Assembly (NCBI RefSeq): GCF_002944405.1
Contig: NZ_CP024307.1
Span: 2,066,501 to 2,130,500, forward strand
DNA from: Sinorhizobium fredii
Lineage (GTDB): Bacteria; Pseudomonadota; Alphaproteobacteria; Rhizobiales; Rhizobiaceae
Direction: 5' to 3'
DNA length: 64,000 nt
Shown: one piece after another, positions 49,012 to 58,518 of the stretch
Position numbering within the stretch: position 1 is the first letter of the stretch
Layout of the letters: every line of letters starts with the position of its first letter
The notes under the pieces: generated by a model
Database searches by the model: none
What the model was told of the DNA's origin: nothing
Seen by the model: only the letters and a program-made list of their open reading frames with translations
Translations under genes and position numbers: made by a program

Positions 49012-49075
49012 TTGCGCCGGGGCACGGGGTAAGCGAGCATTCGGTGCGTGGAGAAATCTGGAGCACACGCAACAG

Positions 49076-49975
49076 ATGCAGCGGCTTGCTGGGACGGAAG
49101 AAGCCGGACGGAAGACTCCGCCCACCTTTACGGTGGACGCTCTCGTGCAAAACCCTCAATTTCTTGAGGTCTTGCAAGCGGGCGCGCGTACCCTGATTTC
49201 CATGAACGACCTGTTTCCGCGCATCGCGCGCCTCGTGGCAGCCCACCAGAGATGGATGCTGACGCAAGCCGCCTATGCCTTACACCTGGAGCGCGACCCG
49301 AACGACGCCGATTCCGGCATCACCGCAGCGCGATTGCTGAAAGTCATGCGCGAAACGGGCGCTGCCAGCCGGAACACGGCGACGGCCTTCCTCGCCGAAC
49401 TCGTAGCCTACAAACTGCTCCGCCCGGCAAATGGCGGTCGCACGAAAAGAACGCGTCCCCTCGAGCCGACGGAAATCAGCGAAAACGCCATGCGGCTCTG
49501 GTTCAAGACGCAGATGAGCACACTCGATTTATTGGACGGCGGATCGCGCGTCAGACGCCTCGAGACGGATCCCGGCATCTTCGAGCGCGCGCAGCCCCGT
49601 GTCGCCAGGCGGCTGCTCTCGGACCCGAGATGGACGCAGCCCCCGGAAAGCGTGGCGATCTTCGTATGGTCGGAATCCGGCGGGGTGATCCTCGACGACC
49701 TGATGGCGCGCCCGCCCACTCTCGCCGTCCACGGCAAGGTCTGGGTAGACGTCAGCCTTGCGAGACTTGCCGAACGTTATCTGATCTCGAACACCCATAT
49801 TCGCCGGCTGTTCGCGCGCGCAGAAGCGGCCGATTTCATCGGCAAGGGAGACGATGGCGCACGCGGCCGGTTCTGGTTGAGCAGCCGGCTCATCGAGGAA
49901 TACGCCTCCTGGGAAGCAGTCAAGTTCGAAGCGCTGGCGGATGCCTTCGATCAGTCCGTGGTCGCATATCCCTGA
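49076..49975 (+). CDS. Putative DNA-binding protein with two winged-helix-like domains
   Basis: A 299-residue protein. A first helix-turn-helix-like segment lies near residues 80-115 (ITAARLLKVMRETGAASRNTATAFLAELVAYKLL) and a second near 225-260 (VSLARLAERYLISNTHIRRLFARAEAADFI). Both read as winged-helix elements, so it may be a duplicated regulator, perhaps MarR-like in fold. No sensor domain is apparent. The ATG at 49076 is preferred, and a GTG at 48995 would add 27 residues that overlap the small ORF. Nothing in the context names the target. Confidence 0.65.
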   Translation: MQRLAGTEEAGRKTPPTFTVDALVQNPQFLEVLQAGARTLISMNDLFPRIARLVAAHQRWMLTQAAYALHLERDPNDADSGITAARLLKVMRETGAASRNTATAFLAELVAYKLLRPANGGRTKRTRPLEPTEISENAMRLWFKTQMSTLDLLDGGSRVRRLETDPGIFERAQPRVARRLLSDPRWTQPPESVAIFVWSESGGVILDDLMARPPTLAVHGKVWVDVSLARLAERYLISNTHIRRLFARAEAADFIGKGDDGARGRFWLSSRLIEEYASWEAVKFEALADAFDQSVVAYP

Positions 49976-49986
49976 GGGCGAGCGCG

Positions 49987-50385
49987 TTACTGTGACGCTT
50001 CCGCAAAGCGCGGCAGGTCGTCGTGGATGTCGTAGAAATCACCCTTGTCGGCGCAAAAAATATGATAGCCGGGCTCGAGACCGGTCGGCCCGTCGAACGT
50101 CCCTGCGAGGATAGAGGTATAGTCGAGCCCGTCCGCCTTCCAGAACAGCGCCGAGCCGCAGTGACGGCAAAAGCCGCGCTTCGCGCTCGTGCTGGAGCGG
50201 TACCAGGTGATCTGGTCTGCGCCTTGGACCTCCATGTGGCTGTCGAGGACATTCGTAGCGGCGTAGTAGAGCCCTGTCTGCTTCCGGCATTGCGAACAAT
50301 GGCAGAAAATCAGCTCCCTCAGTTTCCCCTTCGTCTTGAACCGCACGGCGCCGCAGAGGCATCCGCCTTCATGGATTTCCGTCAT
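49987..50385 (-). CDS. GFA family protein (glutathione-dependent formaldehyde-activating type)
   Basis: A 132-residue GFA/CENP-V-domain protein with zinc ligands GGCLCGAVRF, CHCSQCRKQTG and RGFCRHCGSALF. The Gfa enzyme speeds the joining of formaldehyde and glutathione, but many members have no tested activity. The ATG at 50385 has AGAGGGG upstream. Its 3' end is 11 bp from that of the convergent gene at 49975. Confidence 0.88.
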   Translation of the reverse strand: MTEIHEGGCLCGAVRFKTKGKLRELIFCHCSQCRKQTGLYYAATNVLDSHMEVQGADQITWYRSSTSAKRGFCRHCGSALFWKADGLDYTSILAGTFDGPTGLEPGYHIFCADKGDFYDIHDDLPRFAEASQ

Positions 50386-50403
50386 TCCCCTCTCCACTGC
50401 AAC

Positions 50404-50438
50404 AAAAAAGCCGGGCCAGCTTCACAAGCTGGCCCGGC
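50404..50438 (-). terminator. Terminator of aroG
   Basis: A 13-bp perfect stem GCCGGGCCAGCTT with AAGCTGGCCCGGC, loop CAC. On the minus strand it is followed by TTTTTTG. It lies 66 bp past the aroG stop. Confidence 0.93.
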
Positions 50439-50504
50439 GCTGTCAAATTCAGAAGTTGCGGCGATTGTTCAGTAGAATTGAACCTTCGGCGCGTCTGCGA
50501 TCAC

Positions 50505-51878
50505 TCAGCCGTTGACCACCATCTTCTTTTCGTCACGGCCGCCCTTCATGCGTTCGGCAAGAAGGAAGGCAAGCTCCAGCGCCTGATCGGCGTTGAGACG
50601 CGGATCGCAATGGGTATGATAGCGGTCCGCGAGATCGTCACCGGAAAGGGCGCGTGCGCCGCCGGTGCATTCGGTCACGTCGTTCCCGGTCATCTCGATG
50701 TGGATGCCGCCCGGATGGCTGCCCTCGGCGCGGTGGATCTGGAAGAAGCTCTCGACTTCCGAGAGGATCCGCTCGAAGGGCCGGGTCTTGTAATTGTTGA
50801 GCGTGATCGTGTTCCCATGCATCGGATCGCAGGACCAGACGACCTTCTTGCCTTCACGCTCGACGGCGCGGATCAGACGCGGCAGGTGCTCGGCGACCTT
50901 GTCATGGCCGAAGCGGCAGATCAGCGTCAGGCGGCCGGCCTCGTTGGCCGGGTTCAACAGGTCAATCAGCTCCAGGAGACCATCCGCGGTCAGCGACGGA
51001 CCGCATTTGAGCCCGAGCGGGTTCTTGATGCCGCGGCAATATTCGACATGCGCATGGTCCGGCTGGCGGGTGCGGTCGCCGATCCAGATCATGTGGCCGG
51101 AGGTGGCGTACCAGTCGCCGGAGGTCGAATCGACGCGCGTCAGCGCCTGCTCGTAGCCGAGCAGCAGCGCCTCGTGGCTAGTGAAGAAGTCGGTCTCGCG
51201 CAGGCTCGGATGGTTTTCCGAGGTGATGCCAATCGCCTTCATGAAATCCATGGTCTCGGAAATCCGGTCGGCGAGCTTGCGGTAGCGCTCGGCCTGCGGG
51301 CTGTCCTTGACGAAGCCGAGCATCCACTGATGCACGTTCTCGAGATTGGCGTAGCCGCCCATGGCGAAGGCGCGCAACAGGTTGAGCGTTGCGGCCGACT
51401 GGCGGTAGGCCATGATCTGCCGCTCCGGATTGGGGATGCGCGCCTGGTCCGTGAATTCGATGCCGTTGATGATATCGCCGCGGTAGCTCGGCAGCGTGAC
51501 ATCACCCTGCTTTTCGACGCCCGAGGAGCGCGGCTTGGCGAACTGACCGGCGATGCGGCCGACCTTGACGACCGGCTGCTGGGCGCCGAAGGTCAGCACA
51601 ACCGCCATCTGCAGGAAAGCGCGGAAGAAGTCGCGGATCGTGTCGGCGCCATGCTCGGCAAAGCTCTCGGCGCAGTCGCCGCCCTGCAGCAGGAAGCCGC
51701 GGCCCTCGGCCACGTTTGCGAGTGCACTCTTCAGACGCCGAGCCTCGCCGGCAAAGACGAGTGGCGGAAACTTCGCGAGACGCCCTTCGACCGCGTCAAG
51801 CGCTGCAAGGTCCGGATAATCCGGCACCTGCTGAATGGGTTTCTGCCGCCAGCTGTTCGGAGTCCAAGTCTGTGCCAT
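50505..51878 (-). CDS. aroG: Class II 3-deoxy-7-phosphoheptulonate (DAHP) synthase
   Basis: A 457-residue plant-type (AroA II) DAHP synthase, first enzyme of the shikimate pathway. Conserved blocks are [52 protein letters not shown] and the metal-binding C, H, E and D set. The ATG at 51878 ([10 protein letters not shown]) with AGGTGA upstream gives the family length. An ATG two codons earlier is possible. The long upstream frame is not conserved. Followed by a terminator. Confidence 0.95.
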   Translation of the reverse strand: MAQTWTPNSWRQKPIQQVPDYPDLAALDAVEGRLAKFPPLVFAGEARRLKSALANVAEGRGFLLQGGDCAESFAEHGADTIRDFFRAFLQMAVVLTFGAQQPVVKVGRIAGQFAKPRSSGVEKQGDVTLPSYRGDIINGIEFTDQARIPNPERQIMAYRQSAATLNLLRAFAMGGYANLENVHQWMLGFVKDSPQAERYRKLADRISETMDFMKAIGITSENHPSLRETDFFTSHEALLLGYEQALTRVDSTSGDWYATSGHMIWIGDRTRQPDHAHVEYCRGIKNPLGLKCGPSLTADGLLELIDLLNPANEAGRLTLICRFGHDKVAEHLPRLIRAVEREGKKVVWSCDPMHGNTITLNNYKTRPFERILSEVESFFQIHRAEGSHPGGIHIEMTGNDVTECTGGARALSGDDLADRYHTHCDPRLNADQALELAFLLAERMKGGRDEKKMVVNG

Positions 51879-52117
51879 TTCCATCACCTGTTGTCTGACG
51901 CGGCCGGACCGCGTCGCGCCCCCTGCGGCCACCAGGCCGCCCGGCATTCGGAGAGTTCGTTCGAACCGGCAAGCTGGCCGGCCCGAGCCGCCACATCCGC
52001 ACGGGCCGGTCACGCCGCGGATGCGGGCTTATAAACGTTAACAGGAGGCTTGGAAAGCCACTCTACCAGAAAACATCGGCTACCGCGCTTGGCTTTCGCG
52101 CCCGGCGGAACCGCGGC

Positions 52118-53509
52118 TCAAGCGACCCTTTCGCCTTCCCGCACCCGATAGCTTGGCGAATACATCGTCACCAGTTCCTCGGCCGCCGTCGGGTGGACCG
52201 CCATGGTACGGTCGAAATCGTCCTTGGTGCATCCAGCCTTCAGCGAAATACCGAGCAGTTGCGCCATTTCACCGGCGTCGTGCCCGAGGATATGGGCGCC
52301 CAGGACCCTGCGATCCGCGGCATTGACGATGAGCTTCATGATCATCTTGTCCTTGCGTCCCGACAGCGTCGCCTTCATCGGCCGGAATTCCGCACGGTAG
52401 ATTTCGAGCTCGTCATATTTCCGCGCCGCCTCCTCCTCGCTCAAGCCTACCGTGCCGATTTCCGGCTGCGAGAAGACGGCCGTCGCGATCAGGTCGTGAT
52501 CCGGCGAGGTGGGATTGTTCTTGTACTCCGTCTCGATGAAGCACATCGCCTCGTGGATCGCCACCGGCGTCAGCTGCACGCGGTCCGTGACGTCGCCGAG
52601 GGCGTAGACCCCGGGCGCGCTCGTGCGCGAGAAGGCGTCGACAATGATGGCGCCGCGCTCATTGACCTTGACGCCGGCATTCTCGAGGCCGAGCCCCTTG
52701 GTGTTCGGCACGCGGCCGAGGGCGAGCATCACCTGATCGACGGCGATTTCGCCATGCTTCATGGTCTTGGCGACCCGCTGGCAATCGGCGCCGGCCGAGA
52801 CCGACTGGATGATATCCTCGCAGAGGATACGAATGCCTTTTTCCTCCATCGCCGCATGCAGGCCGCGCCTCAGGTCCTGGTCGAAGCGCGAGAGAATCTC
52901 CTTGCCGCGATAGATCAGCGTCGTTTCGACGCCGAGGCCATGGAAGATATTGGCGAACTCGACGGCGATATACCCGCCACCGGCGATCAGGATCGATTTC
53001 GGAAGCTCAGTAAGGTCGAAGGCCTCGTTTGACGTGATGCAGAGCTCATGTCCCGGCAGCGCGTCATGCGGGCTCGGATGGCCGCCGACCGCGATCAGGA
53101 TGCGTTCCGCGGTCACCGTCTTGCCGCTCGCGAGCAGCCGCACCTCATTGGGTCCGGCAAGTTCGGCCCGCGTGTTCAAGATCTCCGCACCGGCATTTGC
53201 GAGCCCCTTTTGATAAAGCCCCTCGAGCCGGGTGATCTCCTGTTCCTTGGCCGCCACGAGCCTCTTCCAGTCGAAGCGGCTTTCGCCGACATTCCAGCCG
53301 AAGCCCGCTGCATCCTCGAAATGCTCCGAATATTGCGAGGCATAGACATAAAGCTTCTTCGGCACGCAGCCGCGGATCACGCAGGTGCCGCCGTAGCGAA
53401 ACTCCTCGGCGATCGCCACCTTCTTGCCGAGCGCCGCCGCCAGCCTTCCGCTTCTCACGCCTCCCGAGCCGCCGCCGATCACGAAAAGGTCATAGTCGAA
53501 AGCGCTCAT
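52118..53509 (-). CDS. gor: Glutathione-disulfide reductase
   Basis: A 463-residue FAD-dependent reductase. It has the FAD motif GGGSGGVRSGR at the N-terminus, the redox-active disulfide GGTCVIRGCVPKK, a nucleotide-binding IAGGGYIAVEFANIF, and the C-terminal HPTAAEE, in which the His-Glu pair acts in catalysis. It keeps glutathione reduced with NADPH. AGGAG lies before the ATG. It stands between aroG and the DUF2059 gene, all on the minus strand. Confidence 0.96.
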   Translation of the reverse strand: MSAFDYDLFVIGGGSGGVRSGRLAAALGKKVAIAEEFRYGGTCVIRGCVPKKLYVYASQYSEHFEDAAGFGWNVGESRFDWKRLVAAKEQEITRLEGLYQKGLANAGAEILNTRAELAGPNEVRLLASGKTVTAERILIAVGGHPSPHDALPGHELCITSNEAFDLTELPKSILIAGGGYIAVEFANIFHGLGVETTLIYRGKEILSRFDQDLRRGLHAAMEEKGIRILCEDIIQSVSAGADCQRVAKTMKHGEIAVDQVMLALGRVPNTKGLGLENAGVKVNERGAIIVDAFSRTSAPGVYALGDVTDRVQLTPVAIHEAMCFIETEYKNNPTSPDHDLIATAVFSQPEIGTVGLSEEEAARKYDELEIYRAEFRPMKATLSGRKDKMIMKLIVNAADRRVLGAHILGHDAGEMAQLLGISLKAGCTKDDFDRTMAVHPTAAEELVTMYSPSYRVREGERVA

Positions 53510-53621
53510 GGAGAACTCCTGAAAAGAAACATGATGGAATTGACGCGGTCGGTCGCAGCTTCAGCTCCGCGTTTAAACGACGGACCCTAATCGCTTGCGC
53601 CTGATATAGAGTTACGACCCC

Positions 53622-53651
53622 AAAAAAGAAAAGCCCGGATCGCTCCGGGCT
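53622..53651 (-). terminator. Terminator of the DUF2059 gene
   Basis: An 8-bp perfect stem AGCCCGGA with TCCGGGCT, loop of 4, followed on the minus strand by TTTTCTTTTTT. It lies 30 bp past the stop. Confidence 0.9.
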
Positions 53652-53680
53652 CCGCAGATGAGCCCAAAGGCTCCATAGGA

Positions 53681-54226
53681 TTACTGCTGCGCCGGTGCCT
53701 GCGTGCCGGCATCCGCTGCCGGAGCGCTGCCGATCTTTTCATCGAGCGATTTGGTTGCGTCCTGGGCAAGGTCGCGCGAAACGCCGGCTGCCCAGATATC
53801 GGCCGCCTTCAAGAGTTCGCGGGAGGCGATCGGGCCGTCGTTCAGGAGCTTCTTGCCGGCCGCCGAGCTATAGAAGGCGGTGATCGCATTGAGTTCCTCG
53901 ACCGAGAAGGTCTTGGCATAGATCGTTGCCGCCTCGCGTTCCAGGTCCGAGCGGCGCGCGGCGAGACCAAGCGCCTTCTCGTCGACGGTTGCCGAAATCA
54001 GTTCCTGATGGTTCGGCGACGCCTGGATCAGCGAGTTCTTCAGCCGTTCGGCAAGGTTCGGCAGAATGTTGTCGAAGCTGTTGGTGACGCCGAGCGCTGC
54101 GATGGTCGCGCGGGCCGCCTTGATCTGGTCCTCCGTCACTTCCTGCGCCTTGACGGCGGGAACCGACACCGAAAGGAGAACGGCCGCGGTTGCGAATGCC
54201 CGGGCGAAACTCGTGATTTTGTTCAT
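53681..54226 (-). CDS. DUF2059 family exported protein
   Basis: A 181-residue protein with a signal peptide (FARAFATAAVLLSVSVPAVKAQ, cleavage at about residue 28) and the DUF2059 helical core EELNAITAFYSSAAGKKLLN. The tail is Ala/Pro/Gln-rich. Function unknown, periplasmic. The ATG at 54226 is preferred over a TTG three codons upstream, which is only 2 nt from AGGAG. It lies 118 bp downstream of rpiA on the same strand and has its own terminator. Confidence 0.88.
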   Translation of the reverse strand: MNKITSFARAFATAAVLLSVSVPAVKAQEVTEDQIKAARATIAALGVTNSFDNILPNLAERLKNSLIQASPNHQELISATVDEKALGLAARRSDLEREAATIYAKTFSVEELNAITAFYSSAAGKKLLNDGPIASRELLKAADIWAAGVSRDLAQDATKSLDEKIGSAPAADAGTQAPAQQ

Positions 54227-54344
54227 TTTTATCAATGCTCCTGTGTTGGCACATATCGCCCGGCCAATTGCCGCCGCCAGGCATTCATGTGCGGAATTCT
54301 GTTTGCGCCACGGCCGCGGCGCGAAATCGGACCCGGCTGGGCCC

Positions 54345-55040
54345 TCAGCCTGCCGGGAGCGTGCGCGCCCCCTCCGGACCGGCGATAATCGCCAGCGACG
54401 CCATCCCGATAAAGAGCCCGTGTTCGACGACTCCCGGAATCGCGTTCAATTCGGCCGCAAGCGCCTCTGCATCAGGAATACGGCCAAAAGATGCATCCAG
54501 TATGAGGTGGCCGCCATCGGTCATGAAGGGTCCGTCGCCGGAGGCCCGCCGGGCGATCTCGCCGGTCAAACCGAGCCGTGCGGCAACCTTGTCGATCGCC
54601 AGCCGGGTCGTCACCTGGCCGAACGGGTTCACTTCGATCGGCAGTTTGAAGGCACCGAGAACCTCGACGACTTTCGATTCGTCGGCAATGACGATCATCC
54701 GTTCCGAGGCGCTCGCAACGATCTTTTCACGCAGCAGCGCTCCGCCTCCACCTTTGATCAGCCGAAGGTTCCCGTCGACCTCGTCGGCACCGTCGATGGT
54801 CAGGTCAAGCTCAGGCAACTCATCGAGCGACTTCAGCGGAACGCCGAGTTCGAGGCAAAGCCGCGCCGTCCGCTCGGAGGTCGGCACCCCTAGGATTTGA
54901 AAGCCGGACGCCACCTTCTCGGCCAGCAGCCGGACGAATTCCTCGGCCGTCGACCCGGTGCCGATGCCAAGCCGCATTCCACTTTCGACATAGTCAAGCG
55001 CCGCCTGGGCGGCCTTGATCTTCATCTGGCGGGCGTCCAT
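54345..55040 (-). CDS. rpiA: Ribose-5-phosphate isomerase A
   Basis: A 231-residue RpiA, which interconverts ribose-5-phosphate and ribulose-5-phosphate. Motifs are [41 protein letters not shown] and [16 protein letters not shown], with the catalytic Asp, Glu and Lys. Full length. It is divergent from gph. Confidence 0.97.
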   Translation of the reverse strand: MDARQMKIKAAQAALDYVESGMRLGIGTGSTAEEFVRLLAEKVASGFQILGVPTSERTARLCLELGVPLKSLDELPELDLTIDGADEVDGNLRLIKGGGGALLREKIVASASERMIVIADESKVVEVLGAFKLPIEVNPFGQVTTRLAIDKVAARLGLTGEIARRASGDGPFMTDGGHLILDASFGRIPDAEALAAELNAIPGVVEHGLFIGMASLAIIAGPEGARTLPAG

Positions 55041-55256
55041 GCGCCACTCGCTCCCTTGTCACTATCCGGCCGGCGAGCGGCCAATCACCGGCTCCCGCCC
55101 AATTTCCGCTGAGACACTTACACGGCGATCGCAGCAAACAAAAGCCAAAATGCGAGCGACGCGGCGGATTCCGGCAACGCCCACGGCCCCGGCTGCCGTT
55201 GCATTCTGCGCGCACTTCGCCTAGGCGAACAGGACGTTTTCCTTGCGAGGTTCCCC

Positions 55257-55943
55257 TTGTCTCAGCCCCTTGTCGTCTTCGATCTCGACGGTACTCTCGT
55301 CGACACCGCCCCCGACCTCGTCGCCAGCCTCAACCACGCGGTGACCAAAGCAGGTATCGAACCGGTTACTTACGCAGATCTAACGCATCTTGTCGGCCAC
55401 GGCGCCCGTGCGATGATCGAGCGGACCTTCGCGCTGCGCGGCAAAGCGCTGAGCGAGGAGGAACTGACCTGGCAGATGAAGGAGTTCGTGGACTTCTATC
55501 ATGGCTCGATGCCGGGCGGATCGCTGCCCTATCCCGGGCTGGTCTCGGCGCTCGATCGCCTGCAGGACGCCGGCCTGCGACTGGCCGTCTGCACCAACAA
55601 GCCGGAAATGCTGGCGAGGCGCCTGCTCGAAGGTCTCGGCCTCCTTGACCGCTTTGCCGCCATTTCCGGCGGCGACACGTTCTCCGTCCGCAAGCCGCAT
55701 GCCGAGCACCTCCTCTCGACGGTCGCCCATGCCGGCTCTGCCGCGGAACACACGGTCATGGTCGGCGACAGCCTCAACGACATTCTCGTCGCCCGCAATG
55801 CCTCCGTTCCATCGATCGCCGTACCGTTCGGTTACTCCGATGTGCCGATCGCGAGCCTCGCGCCCGACCGGATCATCGAGCATTTCGACGAACTGACGCC
55901 GGAGCTCGTCAGGACGGTTCTCAGGCGGGAAAAGAAGAAGTAA
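55257..55943 (+). CDS. gph: Phosphoglycolate phosphatase (HAD family)
   Basis: A 228-residue HAD-superfamily phosphatase. Motif I is FDLDGTLVDTAPDL (nucleophile Asp), motif II is in AVCTNKP, and motif IV is VGDSLNDILVARNA. This matches Gph, which removes 2-phosphoglycolate. Other HAD substrates cannot be excluded. The start codon is TTG at 55257, with GAGG six nt upstream and no nearby ATG in frame. Confidence 0.92.
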   Translation: MSQPLVVFDLDGTLVDTAPDLVASLNHAVTKAGIEPVTYADLTHLVGHGARAMIERTFALRGKALSEEELTWQMKEFVDFYHGSMPGGSLPYPGLVSALDRLQDAGLRLAVCTNKPEMLARRLLEGLGLLDRFAAISGGDTFSVRKPHAEHLLSTVAHAGSAAEHTVMVGDSLNDILVARNASVPSIAVPFGYSDVPIASLAPDRIIEHFDELTPELVRTVLRREKKK

Positions 55944-56056
55944 AGCACCACCTCTGCGCTCGAGGTGCCGACCGGCTTTAAGGCGGACGGCGTCATAGTG
56001 GCTGGCTCTCCGGGGAGGTTCTCGGCCCGCGCGTGCTCTCCGTGCGACGCAAAACG

Positions 56057-56080
56057 CAAAAGCCCCGCCAGTAGCGGGGC
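56057..56080 (-). terminator. Terminator of the L,D-transpeptidase gene
   Basis: A 7-bp stem GCCCCGC with GCGGGGC and a 5-nt loop, followed on the minus strand by TTTTGCGTTTTG. It lies about 37 bp past the stop. Confidence 0.78.
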
Positions 56081-56116
56081 CTTCCATGTCAATAAGACTA
56101 CCCCTCGACCGCTTAG

Positions 56117-58009
56117 TCAGCCCTCGCCTTGCTGCCGCGCCTTCCGGGTCGCGTCGAAGGCACGGTTCATGTACATGTCGCGCTCATAGACGTCGTTGAA
56201 ATACTCCACCTTGCCGTCCCTGTTCGGCCAGGCAGTGAAGTAGGAAACATAGACCGGCACCTTCTGCGGCACCGGCAGCGCCCGGTTGTGCCCCGCGGCG
56301 ATTTCCTTGCCGACGTCTTCCATGCTGATTCCGAGGACGGCCGCTGCCATGCGGCGCGGCTCGGCGAGGCGGACGCAACCGTGGCTCAACGCCCGCTGGT
56401 CGCGCTTGAAGAAGCTCTTCGACGGCGTGTCGTGCATGTAGATCGCATGAGAGTTCGGGAAGAGGATCTTCAATTCGCCAAGCGCGTTGTCGCTGCTCGG
56501 CGGTTGGCGCACGGCAATCGAGTTCGTCGATCCGTACCAGTCGACCGCATAGGACGGAACGACCCGGCCGCCGACCTCGACCTGATAGCCCATGCGGTCG
56601 AGATAGCTCGGATCGCTGCGCAGCTTCGGCAGCATCTCGTTGACGATGATCGACTGGGGCACGCCCCAATAGGGATTGACCTCGACGGTCTGGATCTCGT
56701 CATGGAAGAAATAGGTCTGGTTCGCCTTCGAGCCGACCACGACGCGCATCGAAAATTGTTCCGCGCGGTGGTCGGTATAGTAAGCCATGAAAGCCGGCTG
56801 GTTGATGAAGACGTAACGATTACCGAGATCGTTCGGCAGCCAGCGTGCCTGCTCCATCGCGATCTCGAGCTTGTTGATCTTGCTGGCGATCGTGTCGCCA
56901 CCAGTCAATACCCGGATCGAGGCCTGGCCGACGACGCCGTCCGCCTTCAGCCCCTGCTCCTTCTGAAAGGCTTGGACCAGCGAAACCAGTTCGGGGGTGT
57001 ATTCGGGCGTACCCTGATAGCCGGCGAGCACAACGGCATGCTCGGCCTTCAGCCCCTCGGAAGCTTTCAGCTTGATCCCGGCCACGATATTGGCCAGCTC
57101 CGGACTGTTGTCGCCCGGCTTCAGCAGCGTCCCCGGCGCGATCTCGACGCGCGGAGCAGCATCCGTTTCGGCTCGCAACCTTTCGAGCTCCTGTTTCAAC
57201 GCCAGGAACTGCGGGTTCTTCGGGTTGCGTTCTTCGATCAGGGCTGCAACGTCGGCGCTCGTGGCGGCCTTGTCGAGGAAGGCGACGAGATCGACGCTCT
57301 TGCGCTTGAAATCGTGGTAGCCGGAAATCTTGTTCGGGTCGATGCGGCCCCGAACCGTATCCTGGACATAGGTGAGCACCGCCGCCGACATGGCAATCTC
57401 GAATTGCACCAGGTCCTTTTCCCGCACGACCATATCGGCGCGGTCGAAGTCATCGGCCGGAACCGTGACGGCGTAGTCCTTGGGGTCGAGTCCAACCTTG
57501 GAGGCATCGCCAAGAACAGCGAGGGCAGCACGGGCCCGCCCGTTGATGCCGTCGCCTCCGATCCAGACGAAATCGGTACGGCCCGCATAAAAGGCTTCGA
57601 CCGCCTTTGCCACCTCGGCCGGGGCGCGCACCTCGACCTGCGGCAGAAACTTGCGGGCATCGGCAAGCGGAATCCGCAGCATGGGGGGAAAGCCATAGCT
57701 CTGCACCGAACCGGTCACAACCGGATCGACCAGGCGATCAGTCGCAATCCTGCGCATCTGCTCAGGCTTGTAGGTGTAATAGCGCGGGCTGGAAACACGG
57801 GGTGGCTTTACCGCGGTTCTATCTTCAAGGCGCTGCGGCGCCATCATGTCGTACCCGGGCTGAACCGGGTAGGCCTGCTCCGGCGTGCGTTTCCTGCCGC
57901 CGCGGATAAAATCCATCAGCGTGAGAGCTGAGACTGGCCGCACATCCATGGTTGCAATCGCACAGCCGCCCATAAGCGCCACAATCGCTACCGACTTGAT
58001 CATTTTCAT
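56117..58009 (-). CDS. Murein L,D-transpeptidase (YkuD domain)
   Basis: A 630-residue exported enzyme with a signal peptide (residues 1-28), a peptidoglycan-binding-type region near 330-370 (LVQAFQKEQGLKADGVVGQASIRVL) and a catalytic YkuD domain with HDTPSKSFF...RALSHGCVRL, in which the Cys is the nucleophile. It links murein peptides in 3-3 bonds or anchors proteins. It belongs to the YcbB/LdtD type by size. Polar-growing rhizobia have many such enzymes. Start at 58009 or 58003. Confidence 0.93.
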   Translation of the reverse strand: MKMIKSVAIVALMGGCAIATMDVRPVSALTLMDFIRGGRKRTPEQAYPVQPGYDMMAPQRLEDRTAVKPPRVSSPRYYTYKPEQMRRIATDRLVDPVVTGSVQSYGFPPMLRIPLADARKFLPQVEVRAPAEVAKAVEAFYAGRTDFVWIGGDGINGRARAALAVLGDASKVGLDPKDYAVTVPADDFDRADMVVREKDLVQFEIAMSAAVLTYVQDTVRGRIDPNKISGYHDFKRKSVDLVAFLDKAATSADVAALIEERNPKNPQFLALKQELERLRAETDAAPRVEIAPGTLLKPGDNSPELANIVAGIKLKASEGLKAEHAVVLAGYQGTPEYTPELVSLVQAFQKEQGLKADGVVGQASIRVLTGGDTIASKINKLEIAMEQARWLPNDLGNRYVFINQPAFMAYYTDHRAEQFSMRVVVGSKANQTYFFHDEIQTVEVNPYWGVPQSIIVNEMLPKLRSDPSYLDRMGYQVEVGGRVVPSYAVDWYGSTNSIAVRQPPSSDNALGELKILFPNSHAIYMHDTPSKSFFKRDQRALSHGCVRLAEPRRMAAAVLGISMEDVGKEIAAGHNRALPVPQKVPVYVSYFTAWPNRDGKVEYFNDVYERDMYMNRAFDATRKARQQGEG

Positions 58010-58518
58010 AAGAATAAACGTCCCCGTATCGCGTTGCCGCCGAATTCGGCCGCTGCCAGATTCTCGCCACGCCCTCGTGCCTGAAGACTTATAGAAAAGG
58101 ATGGTGAATGAAAAGGAAACGACCGCCTTCGATTTCGATCAGCTGCCCTGAAGCTGTTGGCTTGTCTCGCGCGCGAAGGCCGGCAAGCCTCTGATTTGCA
58201 TCTATTTTGCACCAAGCGATTGCGCTTGGATGTTCCCGGCGGCACCGGCAGCGTCGAAAATGAAGACGCCCCTCTGTGACGGAAAGGCCACAAGGAATGC
58301 AGGCGACGCGCACGTATTGTGCAACGCCTCCCACGCGCCTGAGAAAACGACCGCATTGCAACAATTTTCAACCGATTGTAGCTCGCCGCCGGTCCCTGCG
58401 GCCCTTTACAAGCCGGCATCGCCGGGGCAGAGAGATGCCCGGCTCCGGGGAGGATACCGGCCGACACCGGCATATTCGCCTCGGCTTGATGAAGCGCATC
58501 ACGAAGGCAGGTATCACG
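58010..58518. other. Intergenic region upstream of fumC
   Basis: About 510 bp between divergent genes. It must hold the promoters of the transpeptidase and fumC genes, but I see no clear consensus sequence. A frame continuous with fumC is open from 58276 but lacks a good start or homology. No RNA gene or repeat is visible. Confidence 0.5.
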
